Shown in pieces: positions 36,910 through 44,751 of a stretch of DNA of 64,000 nt. The position numbers and the translations under genes are program-made. The DNA is from Anaerovibrio sp. JC8 (GTDB lineage: Bacteria > Bacillota > Negativicutes > Selenomonadales > Selenomonadaceae): assembly GCF_002100115.1 (NCBI RefSeq), contig NZ_ANBM01000008.1:62001-126000 (forward strand). The letters run 5' to 3'. Position 1 is the stretch's first letter. Each line of letters begins with the position of its first letter. Under the pieces are notes generated by a model. It saw only the letters and a program-made list of their open reading frames with translations, was not told the DNA's origin and ran no database searches.

Positions 36910-37278
36910 TTACTTCAGCTCTACAACTGCGCCAGCAGCCTCGAGGGTACCCTTGAGAGCCTCAGCGTCAGCCTTGGACAGACCTTCCTTAACAGCAGCA
37001 GGAGCACCGTCAACCAGAGCCTTTGCTTCCTTCAGGCCGAGACCAGTAGCCTCACGTACAGCCTTGATTACGTTGATCTTGCCAGCGCCAGCATCCTTCA
37101 GGATTACGTCAAACTCGGACTTCTCGCCAGCAGCGCCACCCTCAGCAGGAGCAGCAGCAGCTACAGCAACAGGAGCAGCAGCGGATACGCCGAACTTCTC
37201 CTCAGCAGCCTTTACGAGCTCGGAAAGCTCAAGAACAGTCAAGTTACCAATTGCCTCTAAAATCTCTTCGTTAGTCAT
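36910..37278 (-). CDS. rplL: Ribosomal protein L7/L12
   Basis: 122 residues. It has the dimerising N-terminal helices ([20 protein letters not shown]), an Ala/Gly-rich hinge ([18 protein letters not shown]) and the factor-binding globular domain ([20 protein letters not shown], then ALVDGAP). I take ATG 37278 as the start, eight bases after GGAGG; the ATG at 37293 precedes that site. It forms the multi-copy stalk with L10 that recruits translation GTPases. It is co-transcribed with rplJ. Confidence 0.97.
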   Translation of the reverse strand: MTNEEILEAIGNLTVLELSELVKAAEEKFGVSAAAPVAVAAAAPAEGGAAGEKSEFDVILKDAGAGKINVIKAVREATGLGLKEAKALVDGAPAAVKEGLSKADAEALKGTLEAAGAVVELK

Positions 37279-37341
37279 GTTTATTTCCTCCAATTTTAAT
37301 CATTAATTTCTTTTTTAAATATTATTTAAGCAGCGGATAGA

Positions 37342-37890
37342 TTAAGCGGATGCCTGCTCTTCCTTCTGCTTGCGAATAGCGTCAAGCACATTGACGATGC
37401 TGCGAACCATGTTGCCCATGAGACCAACAGTGTTGGATACTGGAGCCTGCATGCTGCCCAGCAGCTTGCCGATGAGGACCTCTCTGGATGGCAGAGAAGC
37501 GATAGCCTTAACTTCGTCAGCAGATACTACCTTACCCTCAACGATACCACCCTTGACTACGAGCTTTTCCTCTTCAGCCAAGTTGTTCTTCTTAATGAAC
37601 TCGCTGATAACCTTTGCTGGAGCAACAGCATCCTCAGCAGAGTATGCCATAGCGGTAGTGCCCTCGAGGAATGGAATCATATCATCGAGACCTGCTTCCT
37701 TAGCAGCAATACGAGTCATTGTGTTTTTAATTACATGGTAGGTAACACCAGCCTTGCGGAGCTCTACACGGAGTGCAGTGTCCTGAGCTACGGTCAGTCC
37801 CTTGTAAGAAGTGATGACAGCGCCCTTGGAGCTGGTGAGAATTTCTTTTAAGTTAGCAACAATTGCCTTCTTCTGTTCAGTTACAGCCAT
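37342..37890 (-). CDS. rplJ: Ribosomal protein L10
   Basis: 182 residues from ATG 37890 (AAAGGAGG at the right distance, product MAVTEQKKAIVANLKEIL). The 84-base in-frame extension to 37974 is leader RNA, not coding. It has the rRNA-binding domain (TYHVIKNTMTRIAAKEAGLD) and a C-terminal helix (VSNTVGLMGNMVRSIVNVLD, then AIRKQKEEQASA) that carries L7/L12 dimers. In bacteria the L10-L7/L12 complex binds its own leader to repress translation, and such a leader precedes this gene. Confidence 0.97.
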   Translation of the reverse strand: MAVTEQKKAIVANLKEILTSSKGAVITSYKGLTVAQDTALRVELRKAGVTYHVIKNTMTRIAAKEAGLDDMIPFLEGTTAMAYSAEDAVAPAKVISEFIKKNNLAEEEKLVVKGGIVEGKVVSADEVKAIASLPSREVLIGKLLGSMQAPVSNTVGLMGNMVRSIVNVLDAIRKQKEEQASA

Positions 37891-37904
37891 GAATACACCT
37901 CCTT

Positions 37905-38046
37905 TATTTAAATTTAAAGAGCAAAAACGGCCTCCGGCTGATTTACCGGAAGCCGCATATTCATGCGTATGCATCCGGCCTCGGCAGGCGTTTTCCCTTT
38001 AAATGAAACTCACGGTTTCATACCTGCTGTCTACAGCCATAGACTA
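37905..38046 (-). promoter_or_regulatory. L10 leader RNA with intrinsic-terminator hairpin
   Basis: The 180-base rplA-rplJ gap contains the L10-leader-like sequence (GAAACCGTGAGTTTC hairpin, then CGCCTGCCGAGGCC). It ends in a strong stem, CGGCTTCCGG with CCGGAGGCCG (37928-37937 and 37946-37955), followed by GTTTTTG, as a terminator would be. It is probably the autogenous control site for L10-L7/L12, perhaps through premature termination. A TATAAT box near 38051-38056 (minus) may give an internal start. Confidence 0.7.
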
Positions 38047-38070
38047 TTTTATTATACAGCCCACAAAAAA

Positions 38071-38754
38071 TCAAGCATGAACTACTGGAACACCAGGGCC
38101 CATAGTAGAGCTGATGGTCACAGAGCGAATATACTGACCCTTTGCAGCAGCCGGTTTTACTCTAATTAATGTATCCATCAAAGCATTGAGGTTCTCTACG
38201 AGCTTGTTAGCATCGAAGGAAGCCTTGCCGATAGGGCAGTGAACATTACCAGCCTTATCAGTACGGTATTCAACCTTACCAGCCTTGATTTCGCTGATTG
38301 CCTTGCCAAGATCCATAGTTACAGTACCGAGTTTAGGGTTTGGCATCAAGCCTCTAGGACCGAGGATTTTACCAAGACGACCAACAGTACCCATCATATC
38401 TGGAGTAGCTACAGCGACATCAAAGTCAGTCCAGCCACCCTGGATCTTAGTTACGATTTCGTCGGAGCCAACAAAGTCTGCACCTGCAGCCTCTGCCTCT
38501 TCAACCTTTGCGCCCTTAGCAAATACTAATACGCGCTTGGACTTACCAGTACCATGTGGCAGCACGATAGCGCCACGAACCTGCTGATCTGCATACTTAG
38601 GATCTACACCCAAGCGTACATGAAGCTCAATAGTCTCGTCGAACTTTGCAGTTGCAGTCTTCTTTACGAGCTCTACAGCTTCTTCAACAGAGTAAACTTT
38701 ACCAGTCTCAAGAAGCTTTGCAGCGTCCTGATACTTCTTACCTGCTTTTGCCAT
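38071..38754 (-). CDS. rplA: Ribosomal protein L1
   Basis: 227 residues from ATG 38754 ([15 protein letters not shown]), nine bases after GGGAG; the longer frame to 38802 is not supported by a ribosome-binding site. Family segments: [25 protein letters not shown] (read here around [11 protein letters not shown]), [12 protein letters not shown] and [19 protein letters not shown]. It binds 23S rRNA at the L1 stalk, which moves deacylated tRNA out of the E site. It follows rplK. Confidence 0.97.
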   Translation of the reverse strand: MAKAGKKYQDAAKLLETGKVYSVEEAVELVKKTATAKFDETIELHVRLGVDPKYADQQVRGAIVLPHGTGKSKRVLVFAKGAKVEEAEAAGADFVGSDEIVTKIQGGWTDFDVAVATPDMMGTVGRLGKILGPRGLMPNPKLGTVTMDLGKAISEIKAGKVEYRTDKAGNVHCPIGKASFDANKLVENLNALMDTLIRVKPAAAKGQYIRSVTISSTMGPGVPVVHA

Positions 38755-38813
38755 TAAAAATTTCTCCCTTCGTGGTAATAACGGATTTTCCTCCCACGGC
38801 ATGAAATCAGATA

Positions 38814-39239
38814 TTAGTCAACGATTTCAATACCCATGCTGCGTGCGGTACCCTCGATCATACGAGTAGCAGCCTCAATGCTTGCAGCGTTCAAATCTGC
38901 CATCTTGGACTCAGCAATCTCCTGAGCCTTTGCGCGAGGCAGCTTTGCAACCTTGTTCTTGTTTGGTTCACCAGAAGCCTTTGCCAGACCTGCAGCCTTC
39001 TTCAGAAGTACAGCAGCTGGAGGAGTCTTAGTGATAAAGGTAAAGGATCTATCCTCAAATACAGTAATCTCTACTGGAATGATAAGACCAGCCTGCTTAG
39101 CAGTTCTCTCGTTAAATTCCTTAACGAAAGCCATGATGTTAACACCAGCCTGACCAAGAGCAGGACCTACTGGAGGAGCCGGAGTAGCCTTAGCAGCCTC
39201 AACCTGCAACTTTACCATCTTTGCAACTTTCTTTGCCAT
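38814..39239 (-). CDS. rplK: Ribosomal protein L11
   Basis: 141 residues, normal length. The N-terminal domain contains [20 protein letters not shown], the Pro-rich hinge that thiostrepton-type drugs contact, and [15 protein letters not shown]. The C-terminal rRNA-binding domain includes the usual [20 protein letters not shown] lies a normal distance ahead of ATG. It sits between nusG and rplA, as in most bacteria. Confidence 0.97.
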   Translation of the reverse strand: MAKKVAKMVKLQVEAAKATPAPPVGPALGQAGVNIMAFVKEFNERTAKQAGLIIPVEITVFEDRSFTFITKTPPAAVLLKKAAGLAKASGEPNKNKVAKLPRAKAQEIAESKMADLNAASIEAATRMIEGTARSMGIEIVD

Positions 39240-39265
39240 CTTATATACACCTCCTTAAAAGGAAA

Positions 39266-39814
39266 TCAGCTTTTTTCTACCTGATCAAAGTCAAGTTCAA
39301 CAGGAGTTTCACGGCCGAACATATCGATAAGAGCCTTAACCTTGCCCTTCTCGTTGTCCACGGAAACAACCTTTGCTGCGTAGTTTTCAAATGAACCGGA
39401 TTTGATTTTGATGACTTCGCCAACCTCAACATCAATGTTGACAATAACCTTGGCTTCGCCCATGCCCATCTTGCTCAGGATGTTCTCCATCTCAGCTTCA
39501 CCGATAGGTGTTGGATCTGTACCGGAACCAACAAATCCAGTAACGCCGTCAGTATTACGTACATCGAACCATGTCTTTTCATTGACAATCATCTCAACGA
39601 ATACATAACCAGGGAAAAGCTTCCGCTTGATTACTTTTTCAACGCCGTTCTTCTTTTCAATCTCATCCTTCACAGGAACAAGCACATTGAAGATCTTGTC
39701 TTCCAATCCTAAAGAACTAACTTTTCTCTCAAGATTGGACTTAACCTTATTTTCGTATCCAGAATAGGTATGTACAGCATACCAATGTCTTTCAAGCTTC
39801 TTATCAGAGTCCAT
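39266..39814 (-). CDS. nusG: Transcription elongation/termination factor NusG
   Basis: 182 residues. The NGN domain has WYAVHTYSGYENKVK and PGYVFVEM, and a C-terminal KOW domain has VGEVIKIKSGSFENYAAKV. It binds RNA polymerase and couples it to Rho or ribosomes. The start is odd: the good GGAGG lies about 24 bases ahead, separated by a small hairpin (GGATGC-TGG-GCATCC) and by a nine-codon ORF (39804-39833) whose stop overlaps the nusG start. Translation may depend on coupling with that ORF or on the hairpin bringing the site closer. Confidence 0.96.
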   Translation of the reverse strand: MDSDKKLERHWYAVHTYSGYENKVKSNLERKVSSLGLEDKIFNVLVPVKDEIEKKNGVEKVIKRKLFPGYVFVEMIVNEKTWFDVRNTDGVTGFVGSGTDPTPIGEAEMENILSKMGMGEAKVIVNIDVEVGEVIKIKSGSFENYAAKVVSVDNEKGKVKALIDMFGRETPVELDFDQVEKS

Positions 39815-39833
39815 ACACTTGGATGCCCAGCAT
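39804..39833 (-). CDS. Nine-codon upstream ORF overlapping nusG
   Basis: ATG at 39833, six to seven bases after GGAGG, reads MLGIQVYGL and ends with TGA inside codon 3-4 of nusG. The overlap of eleven bases in another frame and the lack of a close ribosome-binding site for nusG make termination-reinitiation plausible. Not a known conserved peptide. Confidence 0.35.
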   Translation of the reverse strand: MLGIQVYGL

Positions 39834-39848
39834 CCCTACCCTCCAGTC

Positions 39849-40082
39849 TTAACGTAAAATCAGATTAAACAACCTTGTAAAGAAAGTATCGCATATCCAA
39901 ATCAGAGAGCATACGATGAATACTGTTATGGAAACCACAACAGTGTATCTGCCGAGCTCTTCCTTAGTGGACCAGGATACCTTTTTCATTTCAGCCGAAA
40001 CTTCACGCAAAAACTGCATAGGGTTAAAACCTGAAGACTTCGTCTGAATCGCTGACGTTTTTTCACTCGTCAATGCATTCAC
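39849..40082 (-). CDS. secE: Preprotein translocase subunit SecE
   Basis: 77 residues, the single-membrane-segment form. A soluble N-terminus is followed by the conserved amphipathic stretch NPMQFLREVSAEMKKVSWST and a hydrophobic helix (YTVVVSITVFIVCSLIWICD). It clamps SecY in the plasma membrane. The start is GTG at 40082, very close to AGGA; a TTG three codons later (40073) has better spacing and cannot be excluded. It lies between rpmG and nusG as usual. Confidence 0.93.
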   Translation of the reverse strand: MNALTSEKTSAIQTKSSGFNPMQFLREVSAEMKKVSWSTKEELGRYTVVVSITVFIVCSLIWICDTFFTRLFNLILR

Positions 40083-40121
40083 ATCCTGTCTAATATTGCA
40101 ACCCTTACACTCAACTGCTAA

Positions 40122-40271
40122 TTATTTGGTTTCCTTGTGCAGTGTGTGCTTCTTGCAGAACTTGCAATACTTGTTGAATTCGATTCTGTCCGGATCGTTC
40201 TTCTTGTTCTTGTTGGTCTGATAGTTGCGACTCTTGCACTCGGTGCAGGCCAACGTAACTGCATTGCGCAT
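40122..40271 (-). CDS. rpmG: Ribosomal protein L33
   Basis: 49 residues from ATG 40271, eight bases after AAGGAG. The product is the zinc-ribbon L33: [40 protein letters not shown] and a basic end. Both CxxC pairs (CTEC and CKFC) are intact, so this is the zinc-binding (C+) form. It heads the rpmG-secE-nusG-rplK-rplA group. It is easily missed because it is short and a longer meaningless frame overlaps it. Confidence 0.95.
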   Translation of the reverse strand: MRNAVTLACTECKSRNYQTNKNKKNDPDRIEFNKYCKFCKKHTLHKETK

Positions 40272-40411
40272 CTTATGCACTCCTTACTATTAAAAATTAT
40301 GTACACTTAACAAAATGTCACTAACATAATTTATCATAATCTAATCTTAGTGTCAACAGACATAAGGATTAAAAATAAATAACGGACATTTTATTCATGG
40401 CATAAATAAAA

Positions 40412-40428
40412 CCCCTTGTACAAAGGGG
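40412..40428 (-). terminator. Terminator after the tRNA cluster
   Basis: CCCCTT-TGTAC-AAGGGG followed by TTTTATTT on the minus strand, 14 bases past the tRNA-Met gene. Confidence 0.8.
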
Positions 40429-40441
40429 CTAATTTATTAGT

Positions 40442-40518
40442 TGGTGGCTGCGAAGAGATTTGAACTCCTGACACTCCGGGTATGAACCGAATGCTCTAGC
40501 CAACTGAGCTACGCAGCC
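40442..40518 (-). tRNA. tRNA-Met (CAT), elongator
   Basis: Acceptor GGCTGCG...CGCAGCC, D arm GCTC...GAGC, anticodon loop TTCATAC, T arm AGGAG-TTCAAAT-CTCTT. The CCA end is encoded. 77 bases. It folds as a normal elongator with a paired first base, unlike the initiator at 40614-40689. Confidence 0.95.
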
Positions 40519-40525
40519 ATATATA

Positions 40526-40601
<76 letters not shown>

Positions 40602-40613
40602 ATACCAAGCTTT

Positions 40614-40689
<76 letters not shown>

Positions 40690-40708
40690 ATGTTAGAAAG
40701 ATATAAAA

Positions 40709-40793
40709 TGGTGGGCAGGGATGGATTCGAACCATCGTAGCCTACGGCGACGGATTTACAGTCCGTTCCCTTTAACCACTCGGGCACCTACCC
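40709..40793 (-). tRNA. tRNA-Tyr (GTA)
   Basis: Class II tRNA of 85 bases with a long variable arm. Acceptor GGGTAGG...CCTGCCC, anticodon stem ACGGA/TCCGT around CTGTAAA, CCA encoded. First gene of the four-tRNA transcript. Confidence 0.95.
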
Positions 40794-40874
40794 AGATATC
40801 TTCTCTCGGTGGCGGTTCTCACTGTTGTACACCTCTTGCCGGGTGTCTTTTGTGTTTCCCGCTGACAGGTATAT

Positions 40875-40903
40875 ATACTACCATCTTATTTTGGGTTTGT
40901 AAA
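40875..40903 (-). promoter_or_regulatory. Promoter of the tRNA cluster
   Basis: TTTACA (40898-40903), 17 bases, TAGTAT (40875-40880) on the minus strand, with TATATA directly after. It lies about 80 bases ahead of tRNA-Tyr. The rest of the gap to the helicase stop at 40924 shows nothing else. Confidence 0.65.
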
Positions 40904-40923
40904 GCACTTTTTTAAAAAATTTC

Positions 40924-42216
40924 TTATTTTTTTCTTTTTGCCCTGTCACGAAGGCGGCGGGACCTGTCATTACGGCCTTTGTGGGCACTTCCCTTTCTGT
41001 TGGCATACTTGCTTTTGGCCTGCTTTGCCTGCTGCTTTTCAGCCTGCTGCTTTTTGGCCGCCAGCTCCTTTTCCCGCTTTTCTCTCTTTAAACGGGATGC
41101 CAGACTTCTGGTGGACATATCCTTGGTAATATGATTCTTGATGCCGGCCTCGATTTTTCTCAGCATGCTGTACTGACGGGCATTGACAAAGGTAATGGCC
41201 ACACCCTTCTGGCCGGCACGGCCTGTACGGCCGATACGATGGATATAGCTTTCCGTATCCTGAGGAATATCATAGTTGAATACGTGGGTTACGCCCTCGA
41301 TGTCCAGACCACGGGCAGCAATATCCGTGGTAACCAGGATCTGCAGCTTGGCCTGACGGAACTTCTTCAGCACGTTGGTCCGCTGCAGCTGGCTCAGCTC
41401 ACCATGGAGCTCATCAGCCAGATAGCCCCGCTTGGCCAGGGTCATGGCCACCTGGGATACCCGTGAACGGGTAGAACAGAATACCATGGCCAGATATGGC
41501 TGCTCCTCATTAATGAGCTCACACAGCTTGTCCACCTTGGAGGTTTCCACGGTGTCCACTATGCGCTGCTTGATGGTATCAAGGGTAATGTGCTCCGCCT
41601 TTATCTCAATGTGCTGCACCTGCACCATGTAGCGGTGGGCCAGTGACTTGATTCTGTCCGGCATGGTGGCGGAAAACAGCATAATCTGCCTGTCCTTGGC
41701 CATGGTGGACAAAATGGTCTCCACGTCCTCAATAAAGCCGCGGCGAAGCATTTCATCGGCCTCGTCCAAAACTATCTTATTAGTAGTAGAGAAATTCAGG
41801 GTACGGCGACGGAGATGGTCCAGAATACGGCCAGGAGTACCAATAATAACATGAGGGTCCCTGCCCAGCTTGCGCTTCTGGCGCTCGATATCCTGACCGC
41901 CATAAATAGCCATTGAGCGGACACCCACAGCCTTGTCCAATAGGGCGGCCACCTTGGAAATCTGGATGGTCAGCTCCCGTGTAGGGGTAATAATAAGGGT
42001 CTGCACGTTGTCAGCCTGGGTCTTGATTTTATCATATAAAGGGAGCAAAAAGGCCAGTGTCTTGCCGGTACCGGTCTGGGCCTGCACAATGGTATCACGG
42101 CCGTTTCTGAGGGCCGGAATAGCCTGCTCCTGCACCGGGGTAGCCTCTCTTATGCCAATTTTCTTCAAGGCGTCACACAGTGGCTGTGAAACGCTTAATT
42201 CTTCAAATAATTTCAT
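40924..42216 (-). CDS. DEAD-box RNA helicase
   Basis: 430 residues. Motifs in order: Q-motif (PVQEQAIPAL), Walker A AQTGTGKT, PTRELTIQ, TPGRILDHL, DEAD (VLDEADEML), SAT, then domain 2 with TDIAARGLDIEG and HRIGRTGRAG. A basic, Lys/Gln/Arg-rich tail of about 65 residues (REKELAAKKQQAEKQQAKQA onward) probably binds RNA non-specifically. CshA/DeaD-like proteins act in ribosome assembly and mRNA decay, especially in the cold; the exact orthology is not settled. GAGG lies a normal distance before ATG. Confidence 0.95.
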   Translation of the reverse strand: MKLFEELSVSQPLCDALKKIGIREATPVQEQAIPALRNGRDTIVQAQTGTGKTLAFLLPLYDKIKTQADNVQTLIITPTRELTIQISKVAALLDKAVGVRSMAIYGGQDIERQKRKLGRDPHVIIGTPGRILDHLRRRTLNFSTTNKIVLDEADEMLRRGFIEDVETILSTMAKDRQIMLFSATMPDRIKSLAHRYMVQVQHIEIKAEHITLDTIKQRIVDTVETSKVDKLCELINEEQPYLAMVFCSTRSRVSQVAMTLAKRGYLADELHGELSQLQRTNVLKKFRQAKLQILVTTDIAARGLDIEGVTHVFNYDIPQDTESYIHRIGRTGRAGQKGVAITFVNARQYSMLRKIEAGIKNHITKDMSTRSLASRLKREKREKELAAKKQQAEKQQAKQAKSKYANRKGSAHKGRNDRSRRLRDRAKRKK

Positions 42217-42246
42217 AAGCTGTACCTCATTCTATGTAATACAGAA

Positions 42247-42267
42247 GCTCCCCCAAAATGGGGGAGC
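42247..42267 (-). terminator. Hairpin after the ABC-F gene
   Basis: GCTCCCCC-ATTTT-GGGGGAGC, perfect eight-base stem ten bases past the stop. The following TTCTGTATT is a poor T-run, so termination may be partial. Confidence 0.55.
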
Positions 42268-42276
42268 CAAGCCTTC

Positions 42277-43899
42277 TTATTTATTTGCGTACTTTTCCGC
42301 CAAACGATGCTGGAGCTCCTCATCAGCAAGGAAATCATCGTAGGTGGTAAACTTATCGAATACTCCGCCCGGAGTAAGCTCAATAATACGGTCAGCAATG
42401 GTTTGAACAAACTCATGGTCATGAGATGTAAAGAGCAGGGTGCCCTTGAAGGCAATGAGACCATCATTGAGTGCAGTAATGGATTCCAGATCCAGATGGT
42501 TGGTAGGCTCATCCATCAGCAGCACGTTGGCACCGCTGAGCATCATCTTGGACAGCATGCAACGAACCTTCTCACCACCGGAGATAACGGAAGCCTTCTT
42601 CAAGCTCTCCTCACCGCTGAAGAGCATACGGCCCAGGAAGCCGCGTACAAAGGACTCATCAGGGTCCTTGGAATACTGGCGGAGCCAGTCAGTCAAGGTC
42701 AGCTCGCAGCCCTCGAAGTACTCACTGTTGTCATTTGGCAGATAAGCCTGGGTAGTGGTAACGCCCCACTTGAAGGTACCCTCATCAGGCTCCATTTCGC
42801 CCATGAGAATCTGGAACAGGGCGGTCTTGCCGGCACTGTTAGGGCCGGTAAATGCAACCTTGTCGCCCTTCTTCAGGGTAAAGCTTACATTATCAAGAAC
42901 CTTCTCACCCTCGATGGTCTTGGAAATACCTTCAACGATAAGGAGCTGGTCCCCGGCCTCGCGGTCCGGAGTAAAGGCAACATAAGGATAACGGCGGGAG
43001 GATGGCTTGATGTCATCAAGGGTAATCTTCTCCAGCAGCTTCTTACGGGAGGTTGCCTGCTTGGACTTGGAAGCATTGGCCGCAAAGCGGGCAATAAAGG
43101 TCTGGAGCTCCTTGATCTTCTCTTCCTTCTTCTTGTTGGCATCCTTGGCCATCTGCAGGGCCAGCTGGCTGGAATGATACCAGAAATCATAGTTACCAAC
43201 ATAAAGCTGGATTTTGCCAAAATCTACATCGGCAATATGGGTGCAGACCTGATTAAGGAAGTGACGGTCATGGGATACTACAATAACGGTGTTCTCGAAA
43301 TCAGCCAGGAAGTCCTCCAGCCACTTGATGGACTCAAGGTCCAAATGGTTGGTAGGCTCGTCCAGCAGAAGAATATCAGGGTTGCCGAAAAGGGCCTGGG
43401 CCAGCAGTACACGCACCTTTAAATCAGGGTCCATCTCGGACATCATCTTGTTGTGATGCTCCTCATGGATACCAAGACCATTTAACAGCTTGGCTGCGTC
43501 TGCCTCTGCATCCCAGCCGTTCAGCTCAGCAAATTCTGCTTCCAGCTCGCCGGCACGGATACCATCCTCATCGGAGAAATCAGGCTTTGCATAAATAGCA
43601 TCCTTTTCCTCCATAATATCTACCAGATGCTGGTTACCCATAATAACTGTACGGATAACATCGTACTGGTCAAAAGCAAAGTGATCCTGCTTCAGTACGG
43701 ACATGCGCTCACCAGGGGTAATGTCAATGGAACCCTTGGTAGGCTCAATGTCGCCGGACAGCAGCTTCAGGAAGGTGGACTTACCGGCACCGTTGGCACC
43801 GATAACGCCATAGCAGTTTCCTGGAGTAAACTTGATGGACACGTCCTTAAAGAGCACGCGCTTACCGAACTGGAGTGTAACACCACTTGTTGAAATCAT
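42277..43899 (-). CDS. ABC-F family ATPase (second copy)
   Basis: 540 residues. Cassette 1: GANGAGKST, signature region NKMMSEMDPDLKVRVLLAQA (a degenerate LSGGQ) and LLLDEPTNHLD. Cassette 2: GPNSAGKTA, ISGGEKVRCM and LLMDEPTNHLD. The linker (MAKDANKKKEEKIKELQTFI) is the charged ABC-F feature. The first signature motif deviates strongly, reading SEMDP rather than SGG. It is most like the YbiT group. It presumably acts on the ribosome E site. It shares only family-level likeness with the ABC-F protein at 8428-9984. Confidence 0.93.
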   Translation of the reverse strand: MISTSGVTLQFGKRVLFKDVSIKFTPGNCYGVIGANGAGKSTFLKLLSGDIEPTKGSIDITPGERMSVLKQDHFAFDQYDVIRTVIMGNQHLVDIMEEKDAIYAKPDFSDEDGIRAGELEAEFAELNGWDAEADAAKLLNGLGIHEEHHNKMMSEMDPDLKVRVLLAQALFGNPDILLLDEPTNHLDLESIKWLEDFLADFENTVIVVSHDRHFLNQVCTHIADVDFGKIQLYVGNYDFWYHSSQLALQMAKDANKKKEEKIKELQTFIARFAANASKSKQATSRKKLLEKITLDDIKPSSRRYPYVAFTPDREAGDQLLIVEGISKTIEGEKVLDNVSFTLKKGDKVAFTGPNSAGKTALFQILMGEMEPDEGTFKWGVTTTQAYLPNDNSEYFEGCELTLTDWLRQYSKDPDESFVRGFLGRMLFSGEESLKKASVISGGEKVRCMLSKMMLSGANVLLMDEPTNHLDLESITALNDGLIAFKGTLLFTSHDHEFVQTIADRIIELTPGGVFDKFTTYDDFLADEELQHRLAEKYANK

Positions 43900-43946
43900 T
43901 AGTAAAAAATCCTCTCTATACTGTTTTTAATATAACTATATATTAA

Positions 43947-44717
43947 TCATGAATTTAAAATTGCATGATAATAATCTAAAATACTCTGGCCATAGCCAAC
44001 ACCGGGAACTGCCCAGCGGCCATTAAGGTCCTGCCACTGCTCCAGTGTGTTATCGCCATAAACCCCTCTTACAAGGGAATAACGTGGATCCACCACCGGG
44101 GTTTCTGGGTCCTTGGTGGAGGCATAAGCCAGCAAATGCTGGATATGGGCTCGCACACCCACCCGTGGAGAATCAAAGAAAGCGCCCTTTACGGTTGCAC
44201 TGGTAGTACCCAGCCCGCAGTAATTGTTCTGGGCAGGAATAACAGTACCGCCGTAGCTGAAAAAGCCGGTTTCCTTCAAGGCCTGGGCAAAGGCGATATC
44301 AGGACGGATGCCCTCACGGGAGGCTTCTTCATAATAGAAATTTACCAGCTCCTCCGGAGTGGTATTAAGCAATGGATTTGGGTTGTTCTTCAAAAGATAC
44401 CTTACACACTGCTCCTGGGTAGCCACCGCAGCTCCCATGATATTCATTTCATTGGAATCGGTTGGCACAACAACCTCAGGCTCCTTTTCAGGCTCAGGAT
44501 GAAGAATGGCTTCAATTCTTTCTGCAAAGCTCTTTCTTCTCTCCGCCCAGGTTGCATTGTCCGTGGCAACGGTAGTTTTGCCGGTATTATAGGTTCTTTC
44601 CTCAGAAACTGTAGTCTGGCCAACCGTCTGCTTGGCCTCAGTAGTCTGGCCGCAGCTTATTACAGCCACTGCACCAATAGCACACAAAAATCGTAAACTT
44701 TTCTTATTAAATAGCAC
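43947..44717 (-). CDS. Glucosaminidase-type peptidoglycan hydrolase (GH73-like), probable lipoprotein
   Basis: 256 residues, GTG start at 44717 with GGGAGG at good spacing. The signal segment SLRFLCAIGAVAVISCG includes a lipobox-like VISC, suggesting lipid attachment at Cys. A low-complexity linker follows. The catalytic domain (about 115-256) resembles GH73: VNFYYEEASREGIRPDIAFA, the likely catalytic glutamate in ALKETGFF, NNYCGLGTT, FFDSPRVGVRAHIQHLLAYA and a C-terminal WAVPGVGYG. It should cut the glycan strand between GlcNAc and MurNAc in the periplasm. No wall-binding repeats are present. Confidence 0.85.
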   Translation of the reverse strand: MLFNKKSLRFLCAIGAVAVISCGQTTEAKQTVGQTTVSEERTYNTGKTTVATDNATWAERRKSFAERIEAILHPEPEKEPEVVVPTDSNEMNIMGAAVATQEQCVRYLLKNNPNPLLNTTPEELVNFYYEEASREGIRPDIAFAQALKETGFFSYGGTVIPAQNNYCGLGTTSATVKGAFFDSPRVGVRAHIQHLLAYASTKDPETPVVDPRYSLVRGVYGDNTLEQWQDLNGRWAVPGVGYGQSILDYYHAILNS

Positions 44718-44751
44718 CCCAACAGACCTCCCAATGCTTATAAGCTAAAAC

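Noticed and set aside
37891-37974. N-terminal extension of L10
   Set aside because: It overlaps the conserved leader RNA, and a perfect ribosome-binding site serves the internal ATG at 37890.
40118-40306. A 62-codon minus-strand frame over the rpmG region
   Set aside because: It is in a different frame from the clear zinc-ribbon L33 coding sequence (40122-40271) and has no family match.
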